Positions 23,181 to 34,696 of a stretch of DNA of 64,000 nucleotides are shown here, in pieces. The notes under the pieces were generated by a model. The model worked only from the letters and a program-made list of their open reading frames with translations. It was not told the DNA's origin and did not search any database. The DNA lies in NCBI GenBank assembly GCA_025200525.1, contig CM045763.1, positions 92,919,044 to 92,983,043 on the forward strand, in the 5' to 3' direction. The first letter of the stretch is position 1. Each line of letters starts with the position of its first letter. The DNA is from Camellia lanceoleosa (taxonomy: Eukaryota > Streptophyta > Magnoliopsida > Ericales > Theaceae). A program made the translations under genes and the position numbers.

Positions 23181-24859
23181 TGTAACAAGCCCGCGAGGGA
23201 CCTCGCTACAGTTCGGACTCGATTTTGTCGCGGTTCCAAATCTTGAACCAAAGAGTCCAAATCCGGTAAATCGTTTTGAAGAAAAACAGATTTTTTGAAA
23301 GAAGTGCCAAACATGGACTGCTTTGCCAGATAACAGAGTCGCCACCTAAATATTTTTAAAATGGGAAATTTAGGAAACCCTAACTCAGTGCCAAAAGGCC
23401 ACGTGTCCGTCATTACCAAAGTTGGCTCGGGAACTTGGGTACGATTGGGGAAGGTCACATCGTGAGCACCCCCGCTCGCCCGGTCAAAGACCGGCCTCTA
23501 CTAACCATGATATCTGTTTTTGAAAACATTGTGAGTTCTTATTCCGGTTATTAGCCTAGGTTACTATGTGATGCACACAGCATACAAGTATAGACTGAAT
23601 CGCCTGAATTGGAACTGAACATCTCATATTTGTTTGTTTGAAAATGGTTTGATGGTCCTACCCGCAAGTAGGCTAAGACGTGGATTTGCCACCCTCAAGT
23701 GGGCTTAGAAAAACATGATTTTGCCACTATCTAGTGGGCTTAAAACAAACAGTCGATGAATTGTCCCAATTCAGATAACTCAACCTCCACCCACAGGCAT
23801 TCAAGGCAGTTATATCATATAAGCACATAGCCTCATAGTAAGCATGCTATTCATGGCAACACTCACACGCATGTAAGGATGCTAAAGCGTAAAACTTACC
23901 GAGTACTCCAAGCCAAAACAGAAAACTGATTAGAAATCCATGCATGATCCTAAGTATACAGAATGCCTAATGCAACACATGCAAAGATGCAAACTATAGC
24001 AGGCTCGGCTATTCTAAACATGGCATCTGAAATGCAACAACTAACATGTATTCAATTTGGAATTGAAATACGAATGCAGTTTGTATGATGCGTCGAGCCC
24101 GGTGCGTGCAAAACGGATGAATGATGCAAACATGCTGTCATACTGTATGCTAATTGAAATATGTCCTATATCTAACCATCATAAGCGGGTAAATAAAAGG
24201 GAAGAAAGACGTAGGGTTGGAAGACATACATCACACTCACCCACACTTATTACAGTTATGCCCTCGCGCAGAGGGTCCGAATAAATAATAATACAATCCC
24301 GAATAAAAAAATATTACAGATTTCTAATTAATTAACAAATTAATTACAAAAAATAACATCGCATGCAAGCGTGGACCGCCTTCTTGCTCCGGATGATGAA
24401 ATGATGCATGCGGATGCCTTGCGCGAAATCCACAGGTTCCCGATTAGCCTCTGTTTGCATTTTCTTGAAATGCGTGCGAAGTTCGAAAGGTTCTTGATTC
24501 TTCATTTCTTTTAGCAAGCGAGGAAAGGGGCATAGCAATGTATTTCACAAATATATGCATGCCTCGATCCTCGTGCCACCAATCACGCATCTCGATGCAT
24601 GATGGCCGAGGAATCGGATTGCACAACTCAATATAGGATGAATGTATATAAATGCTACAATAAAACCTAACTCCATCATGGGTAATCCGGAGTGTTGGTG
24701 ACTTGGGAATTGAGACCCGTTCATCACTGGAGTCTGCAAGCGTGCCTCGTTTCCCGTGCCCGGGCTAACTCCTATCTCGAACACGATGCAATATGCATGA
24801 TATGCATGAAATGCAACTAAAATACAATCCTAGCATGCACAATGCTATGAAAATGAGAT

Positions 24860-25273
24860 GCCTCGAAGTGCGTGCATGCGGGCACGCAAACCGAGGCGAC
24901 GATACTAAAGCATGAAATAACATGAAATATGATATACGATGAGACTAAAGTGAGATGCCTCGAAATGCGTGCCCACGGGCACGCGAACCGAGGCGGTGAC
25001 ATATAGACATGAAATGGCATACAGAATGCAAATTGGACTTACACTAACATGAGAGAGCCTCAGCCGCACTCACATAAGAGGCCGTCGGATAAAAACGAAG
25101 TGCCTCGAAATGCATGCACACGGGCACGCAAACCGAGGCAGTGACATACAGGCATGAAATAACAAATTGGGCTTACACTAACATGAGAGGACCTCAGCCG
25201 CACTCACATAAGCTGCCGAGAGATGAAAATGAAGTGCCTCGAAATGCGTGCACACGGGCACGCAAACCGAGGC
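24860..25273. repeat. Four GCCTCG-type hairpins in the 3' LTR
   Basis: Hairpins at 24860-24897, 24957-24994, 25102-25139 and 25236-25273. Each has outer arms GCCTCG/CGAGGC, a 3-nt internal loop, inner arms close to TGCGTGC/GCACGCA and a 6-nt loop such as ACACGG. One copy is at 32820-32857 in the nested LTR, and copies recur in the 5' LTR from 61264 (one of them, at about 61508, damaged). Confidence 0.85.
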
Positions 25274-27002
25274 AATGGCATAAGTCATGAAAATGGCATA
25301 CAAATGAGATGTGGCATATGGAATATGGAAAATGCAAATTTCAGCAGCCAAAATGATGCACAAATAGCCCCCGAATTATGACAAAATTACACCCGATGCC
25401 CGAAATGCAATGTTATGCACCCGAAACGGCCTACAGCCCTACTAAACATGCACAATATGGACATAACATGTAAAACAGTAGCAAGGCAGCCCCTAAACTA
25501 GCATTTTTTCAGTATAAAGCAAGACCAAACAATGATCACAAGTATGGTAAAAATAGCTTGCAAAAATGGGGGAAAAGAGGAGAATTACAAAACAAGTGGT
25601 ATCTACAATGCTCAAAATGAAAAACACCGTTCTACAACATTAAAGAGGGGCAAAAAATATACACATTTACAAGAGATGACATCCCCCAAAACAGCATGTA
25701 GATAGGCTAAACATAGCATGCAAAATAATGAGCCAACAAAGGCTATAACATGAGGTACCAAAAACATGCACCAAACAACTTTGGACCCTTAACAAAACAT
25801 GAATAATGGGTCATTTTAAGACACTTTCTAAGCCAGATGAAGGCTGAAAACAGAATCCAAGCAAGCCTAACAAAGCATGAAAATTAATGAACCAAATAGG
25901 GAGTACAACATGAAGTACTAAAAGCATTTATCAAATGGCCTAAGACCCTTAACAAAACATGAAGAAAAGGCCAAAATAAGGTTCTTTTCAAGCCTGATGA
26001 AGGCTGAAAAAAGAAGCCAAGAAAGCCTAACAAAGCATGCAAAATAGGATTAGAACATGAATTCAAAGCAAGTGGCATGTAGAGCATGAAAACCAGGTTG
26101 AGCCCTTCTTCAATGTTGAAGAGGGACTCAAGATAAGAACAATATCAGTTCATGAGATGCTCCAAATCAAATCACAAATAGCCCAAATAAATCATGCAAT
26201 TTTACGGAAAATATGGATGATTACAAAGAAAGTGCATGATAGAGAGGCCAAACATGATTGATCCCTTCTTCAATGTTGAAGAGGGGCTCAAAATATGCCT
26301 ACTCACAGTTTATAATAGGCTCGAAATCAGATCATTCATAAGTCAAATAAAGCATGCAAATTAATGGCATAAAGAGTGATATTGAAAGAGGTGTGTCATG
26401 GAGACACCAAACAGAGTTGGGCCCTTGTAAAAAGTTGTAGAGGGGCTCAAAATAAGCCTAAAACCAGTAGGGGTCGGAGCCCAAAACAGAGATTAAATAG
26501 GGTAAAGAATTGATTCAAAATTATGCTAGAAAAAGGGAATTAGTGGCTTACCCTTGAAGACAAGTCTTTTGTTGCTTCTTGGCTTGAATTTGCTGGTCCT
26601 TAGCCTTTGAAAATCACTTCTTTGCTGCTGAAATGGAGATGGTGATGGTGAGGCTTAGGGTTGATGAATGAATTAGCTAGGGACTTGAAGCTTTTTAGGG
26701 TTTTTGGCTATGGAAATGGAGGTTTTGGGAGAGAAGCTCTTGAGATCAAATGTTGTAACCCTAGGGAAGGATCTGTCCAGCCCCTTAAATGGACCAAAAA
26801 AGGTGTAAAAGGGGAGGAAAATGCACCCAAGCTTTCCCTCCCAAAATATCCCCCGGAGGACAAGGATATTTTGAAAAGCAATTTGACATTGTAAAAAGGT
26901 GAAAGTGGCCGGCCAGTGGCTTTACGGAAGGTGGCCACCCACCCCAACTGGTCGGCCAGCCACTCCCTGGCCGGCCATGGCCAAAAATGGGACAAAAAAA
27001 TT

Positions 27003-27297
27003 GCTGGCCAACCACCACTTTTTAGTGTCCTCCCAGGTGTGTAGAATAAGGCCCCAGGGTTGGAACTTGGCAACACCAAGTGAGTCACAACATTGCACTT
27101 GAAGAAGAGGCTCAAAAATGAAAATCTGAATTACTGGCCGACCACCACTTTTTAGTGTCCTCCCAGGTGTGTAGAATAAGGCCCCAGGGTTGGAACTTGG
27201 CAACACTGAAGCAGGAGTCACAACATTGCACTTGAAGAAGAGGCTCAAAAATGAAAATCTGAATTACTGGCCGACCACCACTTTTTAGTGTCCTCCC
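27003..27297. repeat. 130-133-bp tandem duplication in the 3' LTR
   Basis: The block with ACCACCACTTTTTAGTGTCC begins at 27011, 27141 and 27274, giving two full copies and the start of a third. The same duplication is present in the 5' LTR at about 63400-63690, so it predates this insertion. Confidence 0.9.
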
Positions 27298-27945
27298 ATG
27301 TGCCCTCATCACAAATATGTAGTCCCGGCTCGAAGAAAATATCCTCAGGGTGTTCAACATTGGCCCGGAAGCGAGCAAAGCAGACGGAGGAGCAACTGGT
27401 TTTCTGGAACAATTGCGGCCTCCCACCCTCCAAAGGATCTTCTTGATGCTAAAATAGAGGTACCGCCAAAATTGAACAAAACCGATGCAAAATGAATGCT
27501 CGGGGCCCAAATCACGCAGCCGAGGTCCCAAAACCCGTAAGCACCGAAGTGGCGTCTGGCATGAAGTACCAGAGGCCCCAGTGTTCCTCGGAATGATAAA
27601 ACAGAGGCACTTGCCAAGAACCGGAGAAATCGAAGATGGTTGGGCGGTCCCAATCGAGGCACACGGCCGACGGCCTCAAACCGAACCGGCTCCGAAATGG
27701 CAAAATGGCCATGACCACGAAAAGTAGCTCACTACCACCGAGAGATAGCCTCAGACCACTCCCTCGGAAAGAAAACAGAGAAAACTGAGTCCAGTTCGCA
27801 AACCGAGACAAGGCATGAAGAGGTTCGAAGCGGGAGGCGCGCAGCGCGACTCTGAGACTTCTGAACGAGCACAATATGTAACATCACCGAGCGCTCAATC
27901 GGTGACGTCTGAGTCTTAAGGTCGGTCAAAAATGGGGTGTCTACA

Positions 27946-27958
27946 GTTGCCCCTCTTT
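27946..27958 (-). promoter_or_regulatory. Polypurine tract of the Ogre-like element
   Basis: AAAGAGGGGCAAC on the minus strand directly precedes the LTR start TGTAGAC. An identical tract precedes the nested element 3' LTR at 41581-41593, so it is the plus-strand DNA priming site. Confidence 0.85.
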
Positions 27959-28954
27959 GACAGAACTCGGAAGTCATAACAATGACGGGAGTGAATATCA
28001 AAGCCCAGAGACGACCCATTTTTGACAAGGCCGAAGACTTAGACAAAGCAGACAGGATAGACAAAGATGTGCCCACAGGCATGCCCGCAGGCAAAAGGGG
28101 GCAAAATGCAAAGGATAGGCACGGAGCCAGGTGATTATGCAAGTGCAGCAAGCTGTAATGAATCAAGTATTGACAAATAGATGCAACAGTTCTAAGCAAG
28201 AATGCATAGCAACAACTACATTTCATGCAGTTAGGAATGCGGAGAATTAGTCAAGTCTCGTCGCGTCTCACACGGAGAAGATACGATACCTGCGCGATTC
28301 GTCTGGTCGCACCAGCCTCAAATGAATCGTACATACAATATCGTGCCTGCAAAAATAGAGAAATTCAACAAGAACAATATGCTAACAACATATATTCAAT
28401 GCGATTCCTATGATTCCAAGAGTTGGACACACACAGTGTCGGCGAATGAATGCATCGTAATGTGAGAAAAGATAATGCGTGACAACGCATGTTTAAGCAG
28501 AGAAGTATTGTACACCAAGAAATCACGCATGACAATGCAAAACATTTATGAGAATGCAAAATATGAGCCAAATAATGCAAAACGAGCACAAATCAGGGTG
28601 CCCGTTTGTTGCGCAACAACGAGCTGGGAAACGCGCATTTCGGTGAAGGCAACTTGATCGCGGCCTTTGATTCACCTCCCGGAGAGGTCACAACATATTT
28701 AAAAAGGATACACTCTGATTTTGATGAATAATGATGAGACACATGTCAGAAATTACAGTTGAAGTTCCGGTGGAGCAATTCGGCGCCAGAAAGTGCACTT
28801 TTCTTGAACTTTTTCAGGCCCCCGGAACTCCGATTTTCCTCAAAATTTGCAGAGAGGTAGGGGAGGGGGTGGGGACCACCAACGGCCAGCCCATTTCCCT
28901 AGGAGAGGCCATCGGCCAGGGCAAAAAAGTAAAGGGGCCGGCCAGCCAGAAAAG
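27959..28954 (+). other. Region between polypurine tract and gene A promoter
   Basis: No gene seen. 27959-28045 is homologous in reverse to 41495-41580 of the nested element (the 3' untranslated end of the family). The remainder is unique in the window. Confidence 0.5.
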
Positions 28955-28970
28955 GTGGCCGGCCGGCCAC
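28955..28970. promoter_or_regulatory. 16-bp GGCCGGCC palindrome upstream of gene A
   Basis: Identical to 49090-49105 upstream of gene B. Further GGCCGGCC sits at 28936. Confidence 0.6.
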
Positions 28971-29010
28971 CTGCCCAAAGCAGGGGCATTTTGGTCATTT
29001 TTCCCATTTC

Positions 29011-29018
29011 TATATATA
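29011..29018 (+). promoter_or_regulatory. TATA box of antisense gene A
   Basis: TATATATA within CATTTCTATATATACACACC, 41 bp downstream of the GTGGCCGGCCGGCCAC palindrome (28955-28970) and about 208 bp upstream of the first predicted donor. Confidence 0.55.
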
Positions 29019-29358
29019 CACACCTCCATTCAATCCGAAATCACACCCAAAGTTGTGAAAACTCCTTCCCTTGCTCCCTAGACCATTTTCTCCTTCAAAT
29101 TGGCACTTTATACGCGCCCTCCGGCCTTCCACGCAAGTTGTTTTTGCGAAATCTTCCAGCGTTAAGCACTTTGAGCCGACTAAATTTTGATTCCGGGGCG
29201 TCTCTTCTCATTTTCACCATTTGAGGTAAGTTTGTCTCAATATTTGGAAAATTTTCCCGGGAGTTGACTTTTGTTGACTTTTCATTTCCCGAGAGTTGAC
29301 TTTTTGTTGACTTTTTCCAATTTTGGCCCATTTTGCTCATTTTTGCTTCTCTTTTCAG

Positions 29359-29593
29359 ATTTCTTGACATGGCGGGTCATTTCCCTCACGGTGGAGGTTT
29401 TCCCGGCGCTGGAGATGATTTCGACATTATGACATTGCCCCCGAGGGTTCGCCCTTTTGTTCCCGATCGATACGCCCCAGCGGTACATAGGCTTCCGCGA
29501 GCCGTTTTTCGTCATTTCACCGAGTTCAACGATCGGGTACCAGGGGATCTTCTTCTGCGAGAGCCGGAGCAGCACCTCTCCCACGATGCAGAG
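29359..29593 (+). CDS. Antisense gene A, first coding exon
   Basis: ATG at 29369 after acceptor CTTTTCAG (29358). The frame MAGHFPHGGGFPGAGDD continues 75 codons to a donor GCAGAG/GTATTT at 29593/29594. The glycine-rich start and FDIMTLPPRVRPFVPD resemble N-termini of plant mobile domain proteins. The next exon is at about 46100; the intervening intron holds a minisatellite and the 15-kb nested element. A 5' untranslated exon ends at 29225 (TTGAG/GTAAGT), giving a UTR intron 29226-29358. Confidence 0.6.
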
Positions 29594-29749
29594 GTATTTT
29601 ACTTTATTTTCTGTATCTTTCGTGCATTTTGTACCTTTGCCATGCTTAGACACACAGTTTAGCTTATGACATAGTACTTGCATCCTGAGCATGTGACTTA
29701 GCCACTTGAATTTTATGAACACAGCTCATTGACCGATCGTGAACGCACA

Positions 29750-30481
29750 GTACACATTAGTTAGAAATTGAACACACGGCTCAAACATTGATTCACCGAA
29801 CACACAGCCCGAAGTTGAAAATGAGCACACAGCACATATTAACTAAGAGTAGAACACACAGTCCCAAACTCAGATTTGCAGCCCAGATTTGAAGCGAACA
29901 CACAGTCCACTGATTAAGAGTAGAACACACAGCCCTAAACTCTGATTTACTGAACACACAGCCTAGATTTGAAGTGAACACACAAATTTAATCGATTAAG
30001 AGTAGAACACACGGTCTAAACTCTACGATTCTTGAACACGCAGCCCAGATTTGAAGTGAACACACATTAATCGATTAAGAGTAGAACACACACCTAAACT
30101 CGATTTCATCAATGACAGATTTGAAGTGAACACACACACTGATTAAGAGTAGAACACATACCCTAAACTTCGATTTCAACACGCGACCAGATTTGAAGTG
30201 AACACACGTTAATCGATTAAGAGTAGAACACACGACCTAAACTCGATTCTTCAACACGCACCCAGTTTGAAGTGAACACACATTGTGATTAAAAGTAAGA
30301 GTAGAACACACACCCTAAACTCGATTCATGAACACGCAGCGATTTGAAGTGAACACACCAATCGATTAAGAGTAGAACACATGACCTAAACTCGATTCTT
30401 GAGCAGCGACCCAGTTTGAAGTGAACACACGTTGTGATTAAGAGTAGAACACACCCTAAACTCGATTTCTTGAACAACTTT
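29750..30481. repeat. 75-bp minisatellite in gene A intron, left part
   Basis: About nine degenerate units carrying GATTAAGAGTAGAACACAC, CCTAAACTCGATT and TTTGAAGTGAACACAC. Interrupted by the nested element at 30482 and resumed at 45751. Confidence 0.9.
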
Positions 30482-31577
30482 TGTAGACACCCCATTTTTG
30501 ACCGACCTTAAGACTCGACGTCATCAATTGAGCGCTTGGTGATATTGCATATTGTGCTCGTTCGAGGTTGCAGAGTCCGACTCTGAGCCTTGCCTCCGGA
30601 CTTAGGACTCTTTTGTGCTTTGTCTCGGTTTGCGAACCGTGCTCGGTTTTCTCTGTTTTCTCTTTGAAGGGAGGAGAGGTCTCGTAGACCATCTCTCAGT
30701 GGCCGTAGGCTACGTTTTGTGGTCGCAGGCCATTTTTCCCATTTCGGAGCCCGGTTCCCGGTTTTCGGAGCCGTCAGGCCGTGTGCCTCGGTTCGGGACC
30801 GCCCAACCATCTCCGATTTCTCCGGTTTTTGGCAAGTGCCTCTGTTTTATCATTCTGAGGGACACTGGGGCCTTTGATACCCACTTCGTGGCCGTACGCC
30901 ACTTTCGGTGCCTGCAGCCCATTTTCGGGACCTTGAACCGCGCGGTTTAGGCCCCGAGCATTCATTTCGCATCGGTTTTTGTTCATTTTTGGCGGAAACC
31001 TCTGTTTTATCATTACAAGGAACCCTGGGGCCTTTGATACCCACTTCGTGGCCGTATGCCCTTATAGGTGCCTAATGACCCACTTTCGGGGCCCCGAACT
31101 GCGTGTTTCAGCTCCCGAACCCTCATCTTGCATTTTTGGGCCTCGACCCGAACTTGAGATAGTCATATTTTGAGGTCCTTTTCATGTTTGATTAAGGACC
31201 TTTTACTGTTTGACATCTCCATCTGTCACTTGTCTCTTTACCTCGTTTTAGGCCTGTTTTGCACGGTATTTTAGGCGTACTTGTGGGCTGTTTTGGGCTT
31301 GGTCGTAAACTACAAAGTTTCTTATTTTGAGCCCCTCTCCAACTTTGTTGAAGGGCTATCGGCTATATGAGACCCGTAGCTATCACTTTCCCCTTTTGCA
31401 CCTTTGAACCCCTTAAAGCTTCTAGAAGCTTGAACCCTTTTGGCCAAGCTTCTTGGAGAAGCTTGGCCAGCTGTATTAGCTTCTCCTAGAAGCCTTGCAC
31501 CCCCCCCCCCTTTGAACCCCCTTTGCCCCTTTGACCCTTTCCATGACTTAGCCTCTAAGTCTTGGCTTATACTTGCC

Positions 31578-31585
31578 TATATAAG
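31578..31585 (+). promoter_or_regulatory. TATA box of nested 5' LTR
   Basis: TATATAAG, 268 nt upstream of the candidate splice donor. Confidence 0.55.
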
Positions 31586-31848
31586 CATGCCCCCTCTCCA
31601 TTGCTCAAGGGTTGGAGGTTTGGAACAAAAAACCAGCAGATATATGTGTATATCTGATATATACATATAGATCCCACCCCCTCTCTCCATATCTCTCTCA
31701 ATCCACCTCCAAACAACCTTGTTCTTGGACCATTCCTTCACCAACCCATAGCACAACACCACCACTTCCATTTCCAGCGACTTGGAGGTCATTTGCAGAG
31801 CTTAAGAGCACCTAAACTTGGATCAAAACCTGCTGGTTCATTGGTCTT

Positions 31849-31859
31849 CAAGGGTAAGT
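31849..31859 (+). promoter_or_regulatory. Candidate leader-intron splice donor, nested LTR
   Basis: TCAAGG/GTAAGT at 31853/31854, a near-consensus plant donor. Paired with the acceptor at 35322 it gives a 3469-nt intron that would remove the hairpins, the rest of U5 and the primer binding site. Confidence 0.5.
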
Positions 31860-32113
31860 GTCTATTTCCCTCAAACTAGCATTTTCTTGCATCATCACTT
31901 AGCCTTGCTTGCAAGCTTTTTTGGGCTCCGAACCAAACTTCAAATAGTCTTATTTTGGGGTCCTCTTCATGTTTGATTGAGGACCCCTTGCCATTTGGTG
32001 ATTGCATATAGCACCTATCTCAATATCCTCTTGTATGCCATGTTTCTTGCATAGAATATTTGGCTGATGTATGATCTGTTTTGGGGCTTGATGTAAGCTG
32101 TAAGTAGGCTTAT

Positions 32114-32149
32114 TTTGAGCCCTTCTTCAACATTGAAGAAGGGCTCAAA
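32114..32149. repeat. 17-bp perfect hairpin in nested 5' LTR
   Basis: Arms TTTGAGCCCTTCTTCAA (32114-32130) and its complement (32133-32149) around CA. A second, slightly imperfect copy is at 32435-32463. In the 3' LTR the first copy (about 43216-43251) has changes. Confidence 0.9.
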
Positions 32150-34678
32150 CTTGTTTGGGACCCCTATCTTGTACTTGTTTCATAATCTCTTCTATTTACC
32201 GTAATCTTGCATGCTTTGTTAGCCTACCATGCTTCTGGTTTTGGGTCTTCGACAGGCCTGAAAAAGGTCTTAGTTTGCCCTCCTCTACATGTCTCATGAA
32301 GGGTTTTTATGCATTTAGTGAATACTTTGCATACCTCATGTTGTGGCCTCATTTTGCCCTTGTTTTGTATGACATTTTGAGCCCACTTGTATCTGTTTTT
32401 GGGGCTGACCATAAACTGTAAAACACTAATTTTTGGGCCCCTCTTCAACATTGAAGAAGGGCCTTTCTCTATTTTTGGACAGCAATGTGGGTTGTTTCAA
32501 TAGTTTGCTCTTGGGGCCATTTTGCATGCTAGTTTAGCCTCATTTTTGTTTGCTGTTTTGCCATGCTTTATCTTGAAAAAATGCTTTTTTTGGGACTGTC
32601 TAGCTGCTGTCTTCATACTTCATGTTCATATCTTGCATGTTTAGCATAGCTATAGGCCATTTGAGGCCTAGTTTTGCATTTGGAGTGATTCCATGCATCG
32701 GGTGTCATTTCGCCTTGTTTCGGGGCTGTTTTGCCCCTCATTTAGCTACTGAAATTTGTATGTGTAGTATGCCATGCTTCATGTTTCATTAGAATGCTAT
32801 TTCATGCTTGTATGCCATCGCCTCGATTTGCGTGCCCGTATGCACGCATTTCGAGGCATCTCTTTTTCATCTTATGGCCGCTGATTTTGGCATGCTTGTG
32901 AGTTATCCATGTTAGTTTAAGTCCATTGTTGCATGTTTGTCGTATGCCATGCTTGTTGGTTTAGGTTGTGTGCCTAATACATGTTGCATGTTTGCATACT
33001 TGCCTTTATGTTCATATTGCATACTTAGCTCACATGTTTAGGTTGCATTTGGCATGCATACCTTGCCTCTTGAATCACCATGATAGAGGTTGGGCCTCTG
33101 GTTTGTTTGTGCTTGCATTCCATTCCATTAAAAGTTGCTAACTTGGCTTCTTGGGCCATCATGCATTGAAATGCGTGATTGGTGGCCCGGGTCGAGGCCA
33201 TGCTCCCTTGAGTCTATTGCATGATACTGAGTGTGTCCGTGCATACATTTGTCCCAAAATTCCAATGCCATGCTCTGCTTCATTGTCATTCTTTGTCAAA
33301 ACCGTCTCCTGCAGAATTTAGTGCCGATCGGCACTCTTTAGTGCCGACCAAGCAATCTTTTTGTGCCGATAACTATCAATTACTGACGGTGGTCAAACCC
33401 CGCATGGTGGCAAAACCCTCCACCGGTGGTGATCTTCAGAATATGGGGAAGGCTTCCCAGGACTTTGGCAATTTCTGGAGACAGGGCAGTGTAAAACAGA
33501 GGCAACAGTGGCATGGTGCGGGATTCCCGGGCAAGGCGGACATCGAGCATGCATCATTCGCGCACCCCGAGGCGAGGGGCTGTGGCCCCCCCTTATTTCA
33601 TATTTATTTATTCAGTAATTAGAATTCTGTAATAATTTATTCATTCTTTATTTCGGACTGTATTGTTATTTTGGTCCCTCCGGTGAGGCGCAATTGTAAT
33701 AAGTGTGTGTGAGTGGGTGTATGTCTTCCAATCCCCATTTCTTTCTCCCTTTTATTTACCCGCTTATATTGGTAGATTAGGGCACATTTAAATTAGCATA
33801 CCTTATGCAATGCATGTGTGCATTCATGCATTTGTTTACATGCACCGGGCTCGGTACATCATACAAACTGCATCGCATTTTCAATTCCAAATTGAATACG
33901 TGCTACTCGCGCACTTCACATGCCATGTTTAGGGTTAGCCGAAATGCTCTCTAGATTACATTTATGCTCGTTGCATTAGCCACTTAACATGAACTAGGTC
34001 ATGCATGTTTGCTAACGGGTTATTGTTTTTGGCACGAGTACGATGTAAGTTTTTACGCTTTAGCATGTCGCGCGCGTGTGAATGTTTACCATGACAAGAT
34101 ATGCTTACCATGCGGCTAAGTGCTTACATGATAAAGCTGTTTGAATGCACGTGGATGGAGGTTGGATTGCGAGTTGGAACAACTCATTGAAATCCGTATT
34201 TTAGCCTACTTGCGGTAGCAAAAAGAAAACAACATGTTTTTGAGACAAAAGCGGATATGCAATGTTTATTTCCAAGTTAGGCGATCTAGTCTATACTTTT
34301 GTGTTGTCGCATCACATAGTAATTCTAGGTTAATAACCTAATAAGAAGCATAAAGTTTTCAAAAGCGGATATCACGGTTAGTAGAGGCGGTCTTGGACGG
34401 CGAAGGGGTGCTATAGTGACCTTCCCAATCGTACCCAAGCTCGAGCCAAGACCACTTTGGTGATAGCGGACATGTGGCCTTCGGACGAAGTCGGTTTCTA
34501 AATTTCCCATTTTAAAATATTTAGGTGGCGACTCATGTCCGCAAAGCGATCCATGTTTGGCACTACTTTTCAAAAATCTGCTTTCTCAAACGATTTGCGG
34601 ATTTGGACTCTTTGGTTCGATTTAGAACCGCGACACAAAAGTGGAGTCCGAGTATAGAAGCCCCACAGTATTCTATTC

Positions 34679-34696
34679 TGGCGACTCTTTGGGAGT
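34679..34696 (+). promoter_or_regulatory. Decayed primer binding site of nested element
   Basis: TGGCGACTCTTTGGGAGT, matching the host TGGCGACTCTGCTGGGGA at 14 of 18 positions. Confidence 0.65.

Larger units (their letters stand above)
23181..27945 (-). repeat. 3' LTR of the Ogre-like element, 4765 bp
   Basis: Minus-strand sense starts TGTAGACACCCCATTTTTGACC at 27945 and ends CGGGCTTGTTACA at 23181. The polypurine tract abuts its start. The matching LTR from 59578 aligns base for base over most of its visible 4423 bp. It contains four hairpins of the GCCTCG type (24860-25273), GAGCCCTTCTTCAA-type hairpins (about 26097-26450), a candidate splice donor (about 26555), a TTTAAG box (26784-26789), GGCCGGCC motifs (26903-26975) and a 130-bp tandem duplication (27003-27297). 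Confidence 0.95.
30482..34667 (+). repeat. 5' LTR of the nested element
   Basis: Starts TGTAGACACCCCATTTTTGACC and ends near CCCCACA. Nearly identical to 41594-45745 over long stretches, with clustered small indels. It has a TATA box (31578), candidate donor (31853), hairpins (32114-32149, 32435-32463, 32820-32857) and a C12 run at 31499-31510. Confidence 0.9.

Noticed and set aside
29457..29669. Alternative plus-strand ORF overlapping gene A exon 1
   Set aside because: Different frame from the exon with the ATG after the acceptor; runs past the donor into the intron.
30477..30486. Target-site duplication of the nested element
   Set aside because: The 5 nt at the left (ACTTT) are not found at the right end; the flanks are degenerate minisatellite and the right LTR end is unclear.
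31440..31815. Short ORFs repeated in both nested LTRs
   Set aside because: They span the TATA box and the start region of the LTR transcript. Conservation is explained by LTR identity.
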